Of a stretch of DNA of 64,000 nt, positions 41,825-49,551 are shown piece after piece; the first letter of the stretch is position 1, and each line of letters starts with the position of its first letter. This stretch comes from Clostridium amylolyticum. Lineage in GTDB: Bacteria > Bacillota > Clostridia > Clostridiales > Clostridiaceae. The notes beneath the pieces are model-generated. The model searched no databases and had not been told where the DNA came from. It saw nothing but the letters and a program-made list of their open reading frames with translations. Made by a program: the position numbers and the translations under genes. Location of the stretch: the NCBI RefSeq assembly GCF_900142075.1, contig NZ_FQZO01000004.1, positions 1-64,000 on the forward strand, written 5' to 3'.

Positions 41825-42757
41825 TTATTCCATATTATATTGTTTAAATCTCTTTAGCATTCTTATATAATGGTTTGCTTCTCTAACTACGTGATCTCCA
41901 AGGAGCGGAAAAGCAATGGATTTAATATTGCATTGTATAATCCCTTCAGTGCCCTGCTTTTTAAAATCTCTAATACCAACAGTATTCTTAAGGCTACTAT
42001 CTGTTACTGATGGTAATAACCCGATATCTTGGGATAATTTTCTAGCCTCTTCTGTAAGCTCATCAAACTTTGCTCCAAAATTATTTGCAGTATCAAATAG
42101 TTTAACTTCAGTTGGATCCAATAACCCTCGGATAAACTTTGCATGTTCAGCCATAATTCTGTTCCAGAAGCTTTCTTGGAAAGCAACTTCTCTAGCTATA
42201 TCAAATTCTTCTCTACTCTGAAGCTTTCTAAGCATTCTTAAATAAAATTTAGCTTCTCTTAAAATATGATCTATGAGTAACGGGTAATTGGTTGTAAACA
42301 TTCTGCATGATAATACATTTTTAAGCACATTGCTTTTAAACATAGCTATTTGTTCCGCAGCTCTTATGGCTCTATTATTTAAATTTTCTACCATCCTTAC
42401 GGTACCCATATTAATCTGGCTAGGAGGTTTTATAGCTAGCGCTGCTTCCATCTTTGTTATGTTCCTATCAATCTTAATATTGGTATAAAATTCTGTTTCT
42501 CTTTCGGCATCTAATGTTAACTCCGTTACTAATTCTCCTGAACTTAATGTTTCTTGGCTTATTAGCCCCTCAGACATTTGTATAGTTTCTACCAGCAAGC
42601 TGCTAAAAATATTCTTAAGCATTTCTGCTTGCTCTATAAATGGATAGTCTCTGGTAGTAAAACCTGCTTCTAAAAATATCGAGTGCTCTTTAGCTATTCT
42701 CATAAAGAACAAGTTTAGTTCCAACGATTGTGTTACAAAATCTTTGTTTGAAAGCAC
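41825..42757 (-). CDS. DUF2935 protein, two ferritin-like helical domains
   Basis: 310 residues, all alpha. Two related halves each show a helix with E..F.RI..EH..F (ELNLFFMRIAKEHSIFL at about 14-30; FQESFWNRIMAEHAKFI at about 187-203) and a LIDHILREAKFYLRML / LLGDHVVREANHYIRML helix. The repeated Glu/His positions look like metal ligands, as in the DUF2935 family of Bacilli and Clostridia. Function is unknown; some members are placed near spore or oxidative-stress genes. Confidence 0.85.
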   Translation of the reverse strand: MLSNKDFVTQSLELNLFFMRIAKEHSIFLEAGFTTRDYPFIEQAEMLKNIFSSLLVETIQMSEGLISQETLSSGELVTELTLDAERETEFYTNIKIDRNITKMEAALAIKPPSQINMGTVRMVENLNNRAIRAAEQIAMFKSNVLKNVLSCRMFTTNYPLLIDHILREAKFYLRMLRKLQSREEFDIAREVAFQESFWNRIMAEHAKFIRGLLDPTEVKLFDTANNFGAKFDELTEEARKLSQDIGLLPSVTDSSLKNTVGIRDFKKQGTEGIIQCNIKSIAFPLLGDHVVREANHYIRMLKRFKQYNME

Positions 42758-42819
42758 TTTAGACTCCTTGAAATTAATTACTATATATAGTATGTCCTAT
42801 CTCTTTCACTTGCTACTGA

Positions 42820-43134
42820 TTATACTTTTTTCGCTGTTAAAATAAAAAGCCTTGTATAAAAAACTGTGCTAAATATGCTTCGTATAAGGCTTTGTTTATA
42901 TGGCTTTATCTTAAATTCACGTATGTCTTTTTCATAATTAGATAATATAGATTTAATGCTATTATTCACCTCATCCTTAATATTCATAACTTCAACTTCA
43001 TTTTTAGATCTTAAGTAAGCTTTAATATGACCTTCAATATTAATATCTACTATTTCATATGAATATACCATGCAGTTTAAAGCTATCATTTTACTTACTG
43101 GTAGTCCCCTATAATTTCTGTAAGCTTCATCCAA
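42820..43134 (-). CDS. Unknown protein, possibly missing its normal start
   Basis: 104 residues from a TTG at 43134. The frame remains open upstream to 43215 and reads like protein (YIAIGLWEGKEAEYEEHYLD), but it holds no ATG, GTG or TTG there and meets TGA at 43216-43218. The real start may have been lost by mutation, or an unusual codon is used. The known part has helices (MNIKDEVNNSIKSILSNYEK) and a C-terminal hydrophobic segment (IRSIFSTVFYTRLFILTAKKV), so it is probably a tail-anchored membrane protein. Family not recognised. Confidence 0.5.
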   Translation of the reverse strand: MDEAYRNYRGLPVSKMIALNCMVYSYEIVDINIEGHIKAYLRSKNEVEVMNIKDEVNNSIKSILSNYEKDIREFKIKPYKQSLIRSIFSTVFYTRLFILTAKKV

Positions 43135-43360
43135 AGCAGAATCAAGATAATGTTCTTCATATTCTGCTTCTTTTCCCTCCCAAAGTCCAATTGCAATGTA
43201 ATTAATTCTATATTTTCACAGGATTTCTTCTAATGTAGAAATAGTTACTAATCACAATACTATATTAAGTTATAAAGAGTATGGAGAACTATACTATAGC
43301 TTAATGATTTGCTTCTCATATAAGCCATACCTAATTGGTAAACTATTGTAGTATTTCCAG

Positions 43361-43906
43361 TTAAGAACCGATCCTCCATAGTTTAGGCTTCATGGTACCA
43401 TTACTATATTTTTTAAAGAACAAGGAAAACTCATTTTCATCAAATTCTCCGTTTTTTATTAGGATTTCCTGTTTTTTCTTTGAAATTTCTACTAAGTATC
43501 CAGTCTCTATATATCCGTTATTAACATAAAATTTCTTACGTCTTAATCTTTGCTTAATGTCTTTTGCATCTTTATCGCATCTTTCAATAGATATTATAAT
43601 TTTACTATAGGGATGTATTGATTGAATTTTGTCTAAAATACGACTGCCATATCCCTTCGAACGAATGTTTTCATTAACTGCCAAGAACATTACAAACGTC
43701 AGGTCTTGAACTGTAGCCATATAAGCAAAGCCACATAGGGTATCCTTATCATGAAAAGATATAAATTCAGTGTTCTTCATCTTTGCCATTATAAGCATCA
43801 ACCAAAAAGGTATACGATCTTCTTTAAGAAAAGAGGATGTATAAATTTCCTTTATTTTTTCTTTCTCTTTACTTCTTCCTGTGACGCATTCAACTCTTAA
43901 ATCCAT
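43361..43906 (-). CDS. GNAT N-acetyltransferase
   Basis: 181 residues. Motif A VNENIRSKGYGSRILDKIQ with the preceding strand FVMFLAV, then IIISIERCDKDAKDIKQRLR and YVNNGYIETGYL. A small-molecule or protein acetyltransferase of unknown target. Start after AGGATGGTGAAAA. It lies between the unknown 42820 gene and the tRNA cluster. Confidence 0.86.
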   Translation of the reverse strand: MDLRVECVTGRSKEKEKIKEIYTSSFLKEDRIPFWLMLIMAKMKNTEFISFHDKDTLCGFAYMATVQDLTFVMFLAVNENIRSKGYGSRILDKIQSIHPYSKIIISIERCDKDAKDIKQRLRRKKFYVNNGYIETGYLVEISKKKQEILIKNGEFDENEFSLFFKKYSNGTMKPKLWRIGS

Positions 43907-44049
43907 TTTTCACCATCCTATTATAGGCTTCGTTAGCCTCATCGCTTTATTGCGAATATTCGAATATATAAACAATCTTTGTTTTAGTATAACATAAAAA
44001 GTTAGGACAAAGCAGATGTTTGATTACATCTATTTTGTCCTAACTTTCG

Positions 44050-44126
44050 TGGTGCACCCAGAGGGAGTCGAACCCCCGACCTTCGGATTCGAAGTCCGCA
44101 ACTCTATCCAGCTGAGCTATGGGTGC
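44050..44126 (-). tRNA. tRNA-Arg (TCG)
   Basis: 77 bases with encoded CCA. Acceptor GCACCCA/TGGGTGC, anticodon loop CTTCGAA giving TCG (reads CGA and perhaps other CGN codons). The lowest anticodon-stem pair reads G-A, a mismatch. It is separated from the other ten tRNAs by a hairpin terminator and a short structured repeat, so it may be expressed less. Confidence 0.93.
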
Positions 44127-44141
44127 AGGTTACAGGATCAC

Positions 44142-44170
44142 TTATCCAGGAGCGCTAGGCTATAGGATAA
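44142..44170 (+). repeat. Short structured element shared with 52226-52301
   Basis: TTATCC-AGG-AGC, loop, GCT-ATA-GGATAA folds as two short stems around an AGG/ATA internal loop. The same core with a longer inner stem is present at 52226-52301, and in both places a terminator hairpin follows directly on the right. Strand is assigned by that comparison. Confidence 0.65.
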
Positions 44171-44173
44171 AAC

Positions 44174-44200
44174 AAAAGACAACTAAATTAGTTGTCTTTT
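44174..44200 (-). terminator. Terminator inside the tRNA cluster
   Basis: Twelve-base perfect arms AAAAGACAACTA/TAGTTGTCTTTT with a 3-base loop, then TGTTTTATCC on the minus strand. It lies between the second tRNA-Gly(TCC) and tRNA-Arg(TCG). Confidence 0.82.
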
Positions 44201-44203
44201 GTA

Positions 44204-44277
44204 TGGAGCGGGTGATGGGAATCGAACCCACGTAGCCAGCTTGGAAGGCTGGAACTCTACCATTGAGTTACACCCGC
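44204..44277 (-). tRNA. tRNA-Gly (TCC), copy 1
   Basis: 74 bases with encoded CCA. Acceptor GCGGGTG/CACCCGC, anticodon loop CTTCCAA (TCC). The same sequence as the copy at 44898-44971. Confidence 0.96.
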
Positions 44278-44297
44278 AGGTTATGTTTTAAATAAAA

Positions 44298-44372
44298 TGG
44301 AGCGGAAGACGGGATTCGAACCCGCAACTTTCACCTTGGCAAGGTGACACTCTACCGTTGAGTCACTTCCGC
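44298..44372 (-). tRNA. tRNA-Gly (GCC)
   Basis: 75 bases with encoded CCA. Acceptor GCGGAAG/CTTCCGC, anticodon loop TTGCCAA (GCC). Confidence 0.96.
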
Positions 44373-44377
44373 AAACT

Positions 44378-44461
44378 TGGTGCAGGTGAAGGGAGTCGAA
44401 CCCCCACGCCGTAGGCGCTAGATCCTAAGTCTAGTGCGTCTGCCAATTCCGCCACACCTGC
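44378..44461 (-). tRNA. tRNA-Leu (TAG)
   Basis: 84 bases with encoded CCA and the long variable arm of class II tRNAs. Acceptor GCAGGTG/CACCTGC, anticodon loop CTTAGGA (TAG). Confidence 0.96.
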
Positions 44462-44498
44462 ATAGTTTTTCTTTTGTTTGGTTTATCTTTTGTATAAA

Positions 44499-44574
44499 TG
44501 GTGGCTCACCGGGGAATCGAACCCCGGACACCATGATTAAAAGTCATGTGCTCTACCGACTGAGCTAGTGAACC
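44499..44574 (-). tRNA. tRNA-Lys (TTT)
   Basis: 76 bases with encoded CCA. Acceptor GGTTCAC/GTGAGCC, anticodon loop CTTTTAA (TTT). Confidence 0.96.
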
Positions 44575-44576
44575 AT

Positions 44577-44651
44577 TGGCTGGGATGGCAGGATTTGAAC
44601 CTACGCATGACGGAGTCAAAGTCCGTTGCCTTACCGCTTGGCGACATCCCA
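44577..44651 (-). tRNA. tRNA-Gln (TTG)
   Basis: 75 bases with encoded CCA. Acceptor TGGGATG/CATCCCA with discriminator G, anticodon loop CTTTGAC (TTG). Confidence 0.96.
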
Positions 44652-44654
44652 ATA

Positions 44655-44731
44655 TGGGGTGAACGATGGGACTCGAACCCACGACAACCAGTGCCACAAA
44701 CTGGCGCTCTACCAACTGAACTACGTTCACC
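44655..44731 (-). tRNA. tRNA-His (GTG)
   Basis: 77 bases including the extra G at -1 that marks tRNA-His, opposite discriminator C. Anticodon loop TTGTGGC (GTG), encoded CCA. Confidence 0.96.
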
Positions 44732-44734
44732 ATG

Positions 44735-44810
44735 TGGTGCTCCGTCAGGGACTCGAACCCTGGGCACCCTGATTAAGAGTCAGGTGCTCTACCAACTGAG
44801 CTAACGGAAC
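44735..44810 (-). tRNA. tRNA-Lys (CTT)
   Basis: 76 bases with encoded CCA. Acceptor GTTCCGT/ACGGAGC, anticodon loop CTCTTAA (CTT). Confidence 0.96.
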
Positions 44811-44817
44811 CTATAAG

Positions 44818-44894
44818 TGGTGCGTCTTAAGGGATTCGAACCCCTGGCCCACGGCTTAGAAGGCCGTTGCTCTATCCAACTGAGCTAAAGACGC
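44818..44894 (-). tRNA. tRNA-Arg (TCT)
   Basis: 77 bases with encoded CCA. Acceptor GCGTCTT/AAGACGC, anticodon loop CTTCTAA (TCT), for AGA/AGG codons that dominate in AT-rich clostridia. Confidence 0.96.
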
Positions 44895-44897
44895 TTA

Positions 44898-44971
44898 TGG
44901 AGCGGGTGATGGGAATCGAACCCACGTAGCCAGCTTGGAAGGCTGGAACTCTACCATTGAGTTACACCCGC
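44898..44971 (-). tRNA. tRNA-Gly (TCC), copy 2
   Basis: 74 bases with encoded CCA, same sequence as the copy at 44204-44277. Anticodon TCC. Confidence 0.96.
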
Positions 44972-44976
44972 TTATG

Positions 44977-45052
44977 TGGTCGGGGTGACAGGGATTGAAC
45001 CTGCGACCTCATGCTCCCAAAGCACGCGCGCTCCCATCTGCGCCACACCCCG
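44977..45052 (-). tRNA. tRNA-Pro (TGG)
   Basis: 76 bases with encoded CCA. Acceptor CGGGGTG/CACCCCG, anticodon loop TTTGGGA (TGG). First gene of the cluster after the promoter. Confidence 0.96.
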
Positions 45053-45093
45053 AACTTGTCTGAGAGCTTATTCATCTCTCGGCGACAATGATT

Positions 45094-45122
45094 ATTCTAC
45101 ACGATATACTTTAATACGTCAA
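45094..45122 (-). promoter_or_regulatory. Promoter of the tRNA cluster
   Basis: -35 TTGACG (45117-45122), 17-base spacer, -10 TAGAAT (45094-45099). The transcript starts near 45087 and has a short leader with a small GAGAG/CTCTC hairpin before tRNA-Pro. Confidence 0.82.
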
Positions 45123-45170
45123 TAGTTTTTTTATAATTTATTTAACTTCTTTAATAACTTCCAATATCAA

Positions 45171-45644
45171 CTATAATGTGTAAATATATGGGTATATGTT
45201 TTTATTCTCCTCTATTTCCATAAACGCTATGCTTTTCTTACTCAATCTAGGCAATGCTGGGCTGCCTGGATTGATTATCCATATGCCCTCCACCTCTTCT
45301 ATATGAGGCATATGAGTATGTCCATATAAGGCTATATGAGCCCCTAATTCCTCTGCTCTAAATTTTAGCATCAGCGGTCCCATTTTAACCCCATACCTAT
45401 CCCCATGAGCTGCAAATATCTTCTTACCATTAAACTCCAACATACTTTCAGAAGGCGCTGAATTATAAGGATCACAATTTCCCCTTACATAATAGGTCTC
45501 ACCTTTAAAATGCTTTTTAATATATTCAGCATCCTCCACATTATCCCCTAAATGAATAAGTACTTCTGCTTTTTCTGTACATTTCAAAATTTTATTTAAT
45601 GATTCTTTATCGTGATGTGTATCGCTAACTATTGCTATTAACAC
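45171..45644 (-). CDS. YfcE/MJ0936-type metallophosphoesterase
   Basis: 157 residues. Calcineurin-like metal-binding motifs in order: SDTHHD (about 7-12), HLGDNVED, RGNCD, AAHGDRYG and YGHTHMPHIEEVEGIWIINPGS. A phosphodiesterase for small substrates or nucleic-acid ends; natural substrate unknown. GTG start after AGGAGGAAAAAA. Third gene of the rph-rdgB-yfcE run. Confidence 0.92.
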   Translation of the reverse strand: MLIAIVSDTHHDKESLNKILKCTEKAEVLIHLGDNVEDAEYIKKHFKGETYYVRGNCDPYNSAPSESMLEFNGKKIFAAHGDRYGVKMGPLMLKFRAEELGAHIALYGHTHMPHIEEVEGIWIINPGSPALPRLSKKSIAFMEIEENKNIYPYIYTL

Positions 45645-45672
45645 TTTTTTCCTCCTGATTATAGCTATCTAA

Positions 45673-46281
45673 TTATAGTGAATTTAATTCCTTCTTAAGT
45701 TTATTTAGAGCTTTTCCTCTATGGCTAATGGCGTTTTTATCCTCAGAGCTCATTTCAGCAAAAGTCTTTTTAAATTCAGGCACGTAAAATATAGGGTCAT
45801 ATCCAAAACCACCAACTCCTGTAGCATTGTCTATAATATATCCCTCTGCTTCTCCTTGTACTTTTATGATTTTATTTTCACCATCAATTAATACCATGGC
45901 ACATATGAATCTAGCCTTTCTATCTTCATATGCCACTCCCTTAAGATTATCTAAAAGCTTTTGATTATTTTTCTCTGAATTACCGTGATCACCTGCATAT
46001 CTTGCAGAATATACCCCTGGTTCACCCTTTAAAATGTCTACGGATAGTCCTGAATCGTCAGACATAACCATATAATCCCCCAGTTTATTTTCCACTATAT
46101 AATCGTATATCTCTTTAGCTTTTTTATAAGCATTTTCCATAAAGGTATCCCCATCTTCTACTACATCTATATCTATACCTAGATCCTTTAATGAAAACAC
46201 CTGTATATTATCCTCTTTTAATATCTCTCTTATTTCACCTATCTTGTGTGCGTTATTACTAGCTACTACTAACTTTTTCAT
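45673..46281 (-). CDS. rdgB: XTP/dITP diphosphatase (RdgB/HAM1)
   Basis: 202 residues. Opens MKKLVVASNNAHKIGEIREI, the family signature for substrate binding, then VMSDDSGLSVDILKGEPGVY and a later GGFGYDPIFYVPE. It hydrolyses non-canonical purine triphosphates (XTP, ITP, dITP), keeping them out of DNA and RNA. ATG at 46281 follows the rph stop by one base (TAATATG), so translation is coupled. Confidence 0.95.
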   Translation of the reverse strand: MKKLVVASNNAHKIGEIREILKEDNIQVFSLKDLGIDIDVVEDGDTFMENAYKKAKEIYDYIVENKLGDYMVMSDDSGLSVDILKGEPGVYSARYAGDHGNSEKNNQKLLDNLKGVAYEDRKARFICAMVLIDGENKIIKVQGEAEGYIIDNATGVGGFGYDPIFYVPEFKKTFAEMSSEDKNAISHRGKALNKLKKELNSL

Positions 46282-46282
46282 A

Positions 46283-47032
46283 TTATTCACTCTCTCCTGT
46301 TCCAATCCAAAGACAATCCATTTTTAATGCATCCTTCTGTGCTTGAACTAAGCTCTTAGCACCTTTTTCTCCTAATTGAAGCAATTCATTTAATTCACTT
46401 CTGGAAAATGGGTTTTCTTCCCCTGTTCCCTGAATTTCAACAAACTCTAAAGTATCCGTCATCACTATATTCATATCTACCTTTGCCTTAGAATCCTCTT
46501 CATAACACAAATCCAATAATTTAACTCCATCTACTATACCTACGCTTACAGCAGCTACAAAGTTTCTTATAGGATATACATTAAAAGGCTGACGCTTATG
46601 AATTTTATTTACCGCATCCACCAAAGCAACAAAAGCTCCTGTTATAGAGGCTGTCCTAGTACCCCCATCTGCTTGTATAACATCACAATCAATCCATATA
46701 GTCCTCTCGCCAATAACCTTAAGGTCAACCACAGACCTAAGGGCTCTACCTATAAGCCTCTGTATTTCCATAGTTCTTCCATCTATCTTTAACTTTGCTA
46801 TATCTCTTGGCTTTCTGCTAGCTGTAGATCTAGGAAGCATATTATATTCTGCAGTAATCCACCCTTCTCCAGTGCCTTTTAAAAATGGCGGTACCTTTTC
46901 CTCTATACTAGCGTTACATATAACCTTTGTTTCACCCATTTCAATAAGCACAGAGCCCTCTGCGTATTTTGTATAATTCCTAGTTATCTTTACAGGTCTT
47001 AAAGCATCAACTTTTCTCCCGTCAAATCTCAC
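46283..47032 (-). CDS. rph: Ribonuclease PH
   Basis: 249 residues. MRFDGRKVDALRPVKITRNY at the start, then GSVLIEMGETKVICNASIEE and DCDVIQADGGTRTASITGA with the RNase PH phosphate-binding Arg. A phosphate-dependent 3' exonuclease that trims tRNA 3' ends; fittingly it lies next to a tRNA cluster. GTG start at 47032 lies 8 bases after GGAGG and gives the family's usual MRxDGR beginning. Confidence 0.95.
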   Translation of the reverse strand: MRFDGRKVDALRPVKITRNYTKYAEGSVLIEMGETKVICNASIEEKVPPFLKGTGEGWITAEYNMLPRSTASRKPRDIAKLKIDGRTMEIQRLIGRALRSVVDLKVIGERTIWIDCDVIQADGGTRTASITGAFVALVDAVNKIHKRQPFNVYPIRNFVAAVSVGIVDGVKLLDLCYEEDSKAKVDMNIVMTDTLEFVEIQGTGEENPFSRSELNELLQLGEKGAKSLVQAQKDALKMDCLWIGTGESE

Positions 47033-47063
47033 AATCATTACCTCCATTACTAATTATTTATTA

Positions 47064-48038
47064 TTAAACTTTAAATAATTCATCCCTTTCCGGTGGATTA
47101 ACCAAAGTCTTTTTACCATTGTATATAAGATAGCCTTCGGTTTCTGTAATTTTCCCAATTATCTTAGCATTAATTCCTTTTATTTTTAATTCTTCAATAA
47201 GTTTTTCTCCATTTTCTGTTGTAATAAACATGCTACCTGAGGATATTAATTTTAAAGGATCTATGCTAAAATATGTGCATACTTTATTAGTTACCTCGCT
47301 TATGGGCAACAAATCCCCATATATTAAAAATCCTTTTGAAGATGCTGTAGCCACCTCCCAAGCGGCTCCTAATAATCCTCCTTCGGTGATATCGTGCATA
47401 GAATTCACTTGCAACTTTGCTGCTATAGTACCTTCTTCTAACACGCTAATTTCTTCTATATATTTTAGAGCCTCTTCCATCTCTTCTTTAGTAAGAATAT
47501 GTTTTAACTCTTCCTTATGTTCATTAACTAATATAAAAGTTCCTTCTAAAGCTAGGCTTTTGGTAATTATTATATCATCTCCAACCTTAGCTCCAGAGGT
47601 GGATATATGTTTACCTTTTGAAGTTTTTCCTATGACGGTACAAGAAACCACCATTCTATTTACCGCAGAGGTAACCTCGGTATGGCCTCCTATAATCTCT
47701 AAATTAAGTTTTTCTGACTCTTCATGAATTTCCTTCATAATAGATTTAATTTCATTAATTTCAGTATCTTCAGGTGCTAATATAGTAACCATTATGCCTA
47801 AGGGTTCAGCCCCTGTAGAAGCCATATCATTGCAATTAATATTAACAGCTAGTCTTCCTATGTTTCCTTCAGCCCCTGTAATAGGATCTGTAGAAATAAC
47901 GCAATTATCCTCTCCAAAGTCTATCACAGCACAATCTTCTCCAATGCCATTTCTCACTTTAACCTCTTCTCTAATGGCACCTTTGTGATTATCAATAATA
48001 TATTTTAAGTCATCCCAATTCAGTTTCCCTGACTTCAT
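47064..48038 (-). CDS. AIR synthase-related protein (PurM/HypE/ThiL fold)
   Basis: 324 residues. Features of the PurM superfamily: IGEDCAVIDFGEDNCVISTD, LAVNINCNDMASTGAEPLGI, EIIGGHTEVTSAV, HDITEGGLLGAAWEVA and the C-terminal SSGSMFITTENGEKLI. Members are ATP-using ligases or kinases; HypE and thiamine-phosphate kinase are relatives. The genes around it (rph, rdgB, yfcE) do not point to one pathway. ATG at 48038 follows AAAGGAGA; the longer frame from 48092 is not supported. Confidence 0.85.
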   Translation of the reverse strand: MKSGKLNWDDLKYIIDNHKGAIREEVKVRNGIGEDCAVIDFGEDNCVISTDPITGAEGNIGRLAVNINCNDMASTGAEPLGIMVTILAPEDTEINEIKSIMKEIHEESEKLNLEIIGGHTEVTSAVNRMVVSCTVIGKTSKGKHISTSGAKVGDDIIITKSLALEGTFILVNEHKEELKHILTKEEMEEALKYIEEISVLEEGTIAAKLQVNSMHDITEGGLLGAAWEVATASSKGFLIYGDLLPISEVTNKVCTYFSIDPLKLISSGSMFITTENGEKLIEELKIKGINAKIIGKITETEGYLIYNGKKTLVNPPERDELFKV

Positions 48039-48129
48039 AAAAAAATCTCCTTTATTTACTAAAAGTTGCACTAATTTATCTAATTTATTCATATTATTTA
48101 TATAAGGATTATTTAATGAGGTGAAAATT

Positions 48130-49524
48130 TTGAAATATATAGGTCCCTTTTTAAGAATGAATTCTCTTACTTTAGAAAACTTAGAAAATCAGTTATTTTT
48201 TTTCGCAAAAGAATCACTAAAGCATATAGTATTAAAGTCCCGTTGTGGCATAACTCAAATGCCAAAAAATTTCAAAAAAATAATTCCTAACAATGATATT
48301 AACATAATAAAAGATTTTTCTCCACTTTTATGTATCTATAGAAAAGCTAATCCTAAACTAATAAAAGAGAAAGATTATGCCTACTGGGATAACAGTACCT
48401 TTAAGAAGGAAATTTTGCCTACTAGCTGTGCCTTTATGACCCTTTCAATCATGGAACTTATAGATTATTATCAGCAGTTTAAAGACAAGGATAATAGTTT
48501 GTACACTTTATCAATTTTGTACAAAAGTATGGCTAAGCATCAACTAGATTTTTATACTTCCTACCTTAGAAACCCAGAAGGTGTATTTATTACCAAAAAG
48601 AATGTTTCAGAAGATATATCTGATGATTTAAGATTTGAAGATAAAGAAAATAAATACAAATTTTCAGATCAAGCTTTCATGATGGCTGCCTTTTTAAGAT
48701 ATTCATATATTGATGGAACAAAGGACAGTGAAGCTTATAGAAGTTTTTCAAAGGATATATTAAGGATGCTAATTCATTATAGAGATGCTATATATGATCT
48801 TTCTTTTGAAGAGATTAATAGGATTTGCTTTGCATTAAACATCGCTTACTCCTACAGCAAAGATGAAGAAATAAAATATTTTATCATGGATATCACAGAT
48901 TTATTAGTACATTATTACCATGAAAATTCTAATATTAAAGAAAAAATAGATCATTCAAGTTTGTTTATTATTAACTTAAATCTATCCTATAACATATGTG
49001 ATATAGAATATCTTAAAGATATGAAAGATGATATTAAAAATTATATGTTTTCACTATATGATAAGGAAAAAGGAATATTGATGAAAAATACTACTAAGAA
49101 AGAAATTAAGTACTCCTCTGAGGATTTAATTATGTTTATGGTGAGTGCTCTTATGGAAGAAGAATACGAAGAGGAATTGGGAAGTCTATTAGTAGAAGTA
49201 TATAAACATCAAATTGTTAATTCAAAGCTAATTACTAATTGGCCTGAAAGTCCATCTTTAGATAATCCAGAGCGATATTTAGGCTTTACCCTGGACTCCG
49301 AGGATCTTATGGATGAACAAAACTTTAGGTTATCTACCCTAGACTCTCCTGAAAGTAATGAATATGCTCCAATTTTTTTAAAGTCCTTAGAATACAATGT
49401 TAAAAAAGACATATTTACCCCCAGCAAAACTTCTTTTGATAGCTCTAAAAATATGAATTTATTATTCATCATAATATTTATACTTAAAAATTCTGTTTAT
49501 AAAAATTATAATATTACTAAATAA
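48130..49524 (+). CDS. Unknown helical protein, 464 residues
   Basis: TTG start 6 bases after GAGGTG (the GTG itself at 48121 overlaps the site). No signal peptide or membrane segment. The sequence is rich in amphipathic helices with repeated YSYxDG and LxxAFxLNIAYSY-like patterns (QAFMMAAFLRYSYIDGTKD, ICFALNIAYSYSKDEEI, INLNLSYNICDIEYLKD), suggesting an (alpha/alpha) toroid such as those of glycoside hydrolase or terpene-cyclase folds. I do not know the function. It diverges from the AIR synthase-like gene and ends at a palindromic terminator. Confidence 0.75.
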   Translation: MKYIGPFLRMNSLTLENLENQLFFFAKESLKHIVLKSRCGITQMPKNFKKIIPNNDINIIKDFSPLLCIYRKANPKLIKEKDYAYWDNSTFKKEILPTSCAFMTLSIMELIDYYQQFKDKDNSLYTLSILYKSMAKHQLDFYTSYLRNPEGVFITKKNVSEDISDDLRFEDKENKYKFSDQAFMMAAFLRYSYIDGTKDSEAYRSFSKDILRMLIHYRDAIYDLSFEEINRICFALNIAYSYSKDEEIKYFIMDITDLLVHYYHENSNIKEKIDHSSLFIINLNLSYNICDIEYLKDMKDDIKNYMFSLYDKEKGILMKNTTKKEIKYSSEDLIMFMVSALMEEEYEEELGSLLVEVYKHQIVNSKLITNWPESPSLDNPERYLGFTLDSEDLMDEQNFRLSTLDSPESNEYAPIFLKSLEYNVKKDIFTPSKTSFDSSKNMNLLFIIIFILKNSVYKNYNITK

Positions 49525-49525
49525 T

Positions 49526-49551
49526 ATAAGGGCTGTTATAACAGCCCTTAT
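49526..49551. terminator. Bidirectional terminator, 26-base perfect palindrome
   Basis: ATAAGGGCTGTTA followed directly by its exact complement (a 13-base half palindrome). It lies between two convergent genes; the stop codon of the 49548 gene (TAA on the minus strand) is inside it. Confidence 0.88.

Noticed and set aside
44506..44804. Open frames on both strands across the tRNA genes (75-78 residues).
   Set aside because: They lie wholly over tRNA-Lys, Gln, His and Lys; the + strand frame is the well-known antisense-tRNA artefact with WQDLNLR-like sequence. The tRNA folds explain the bases.
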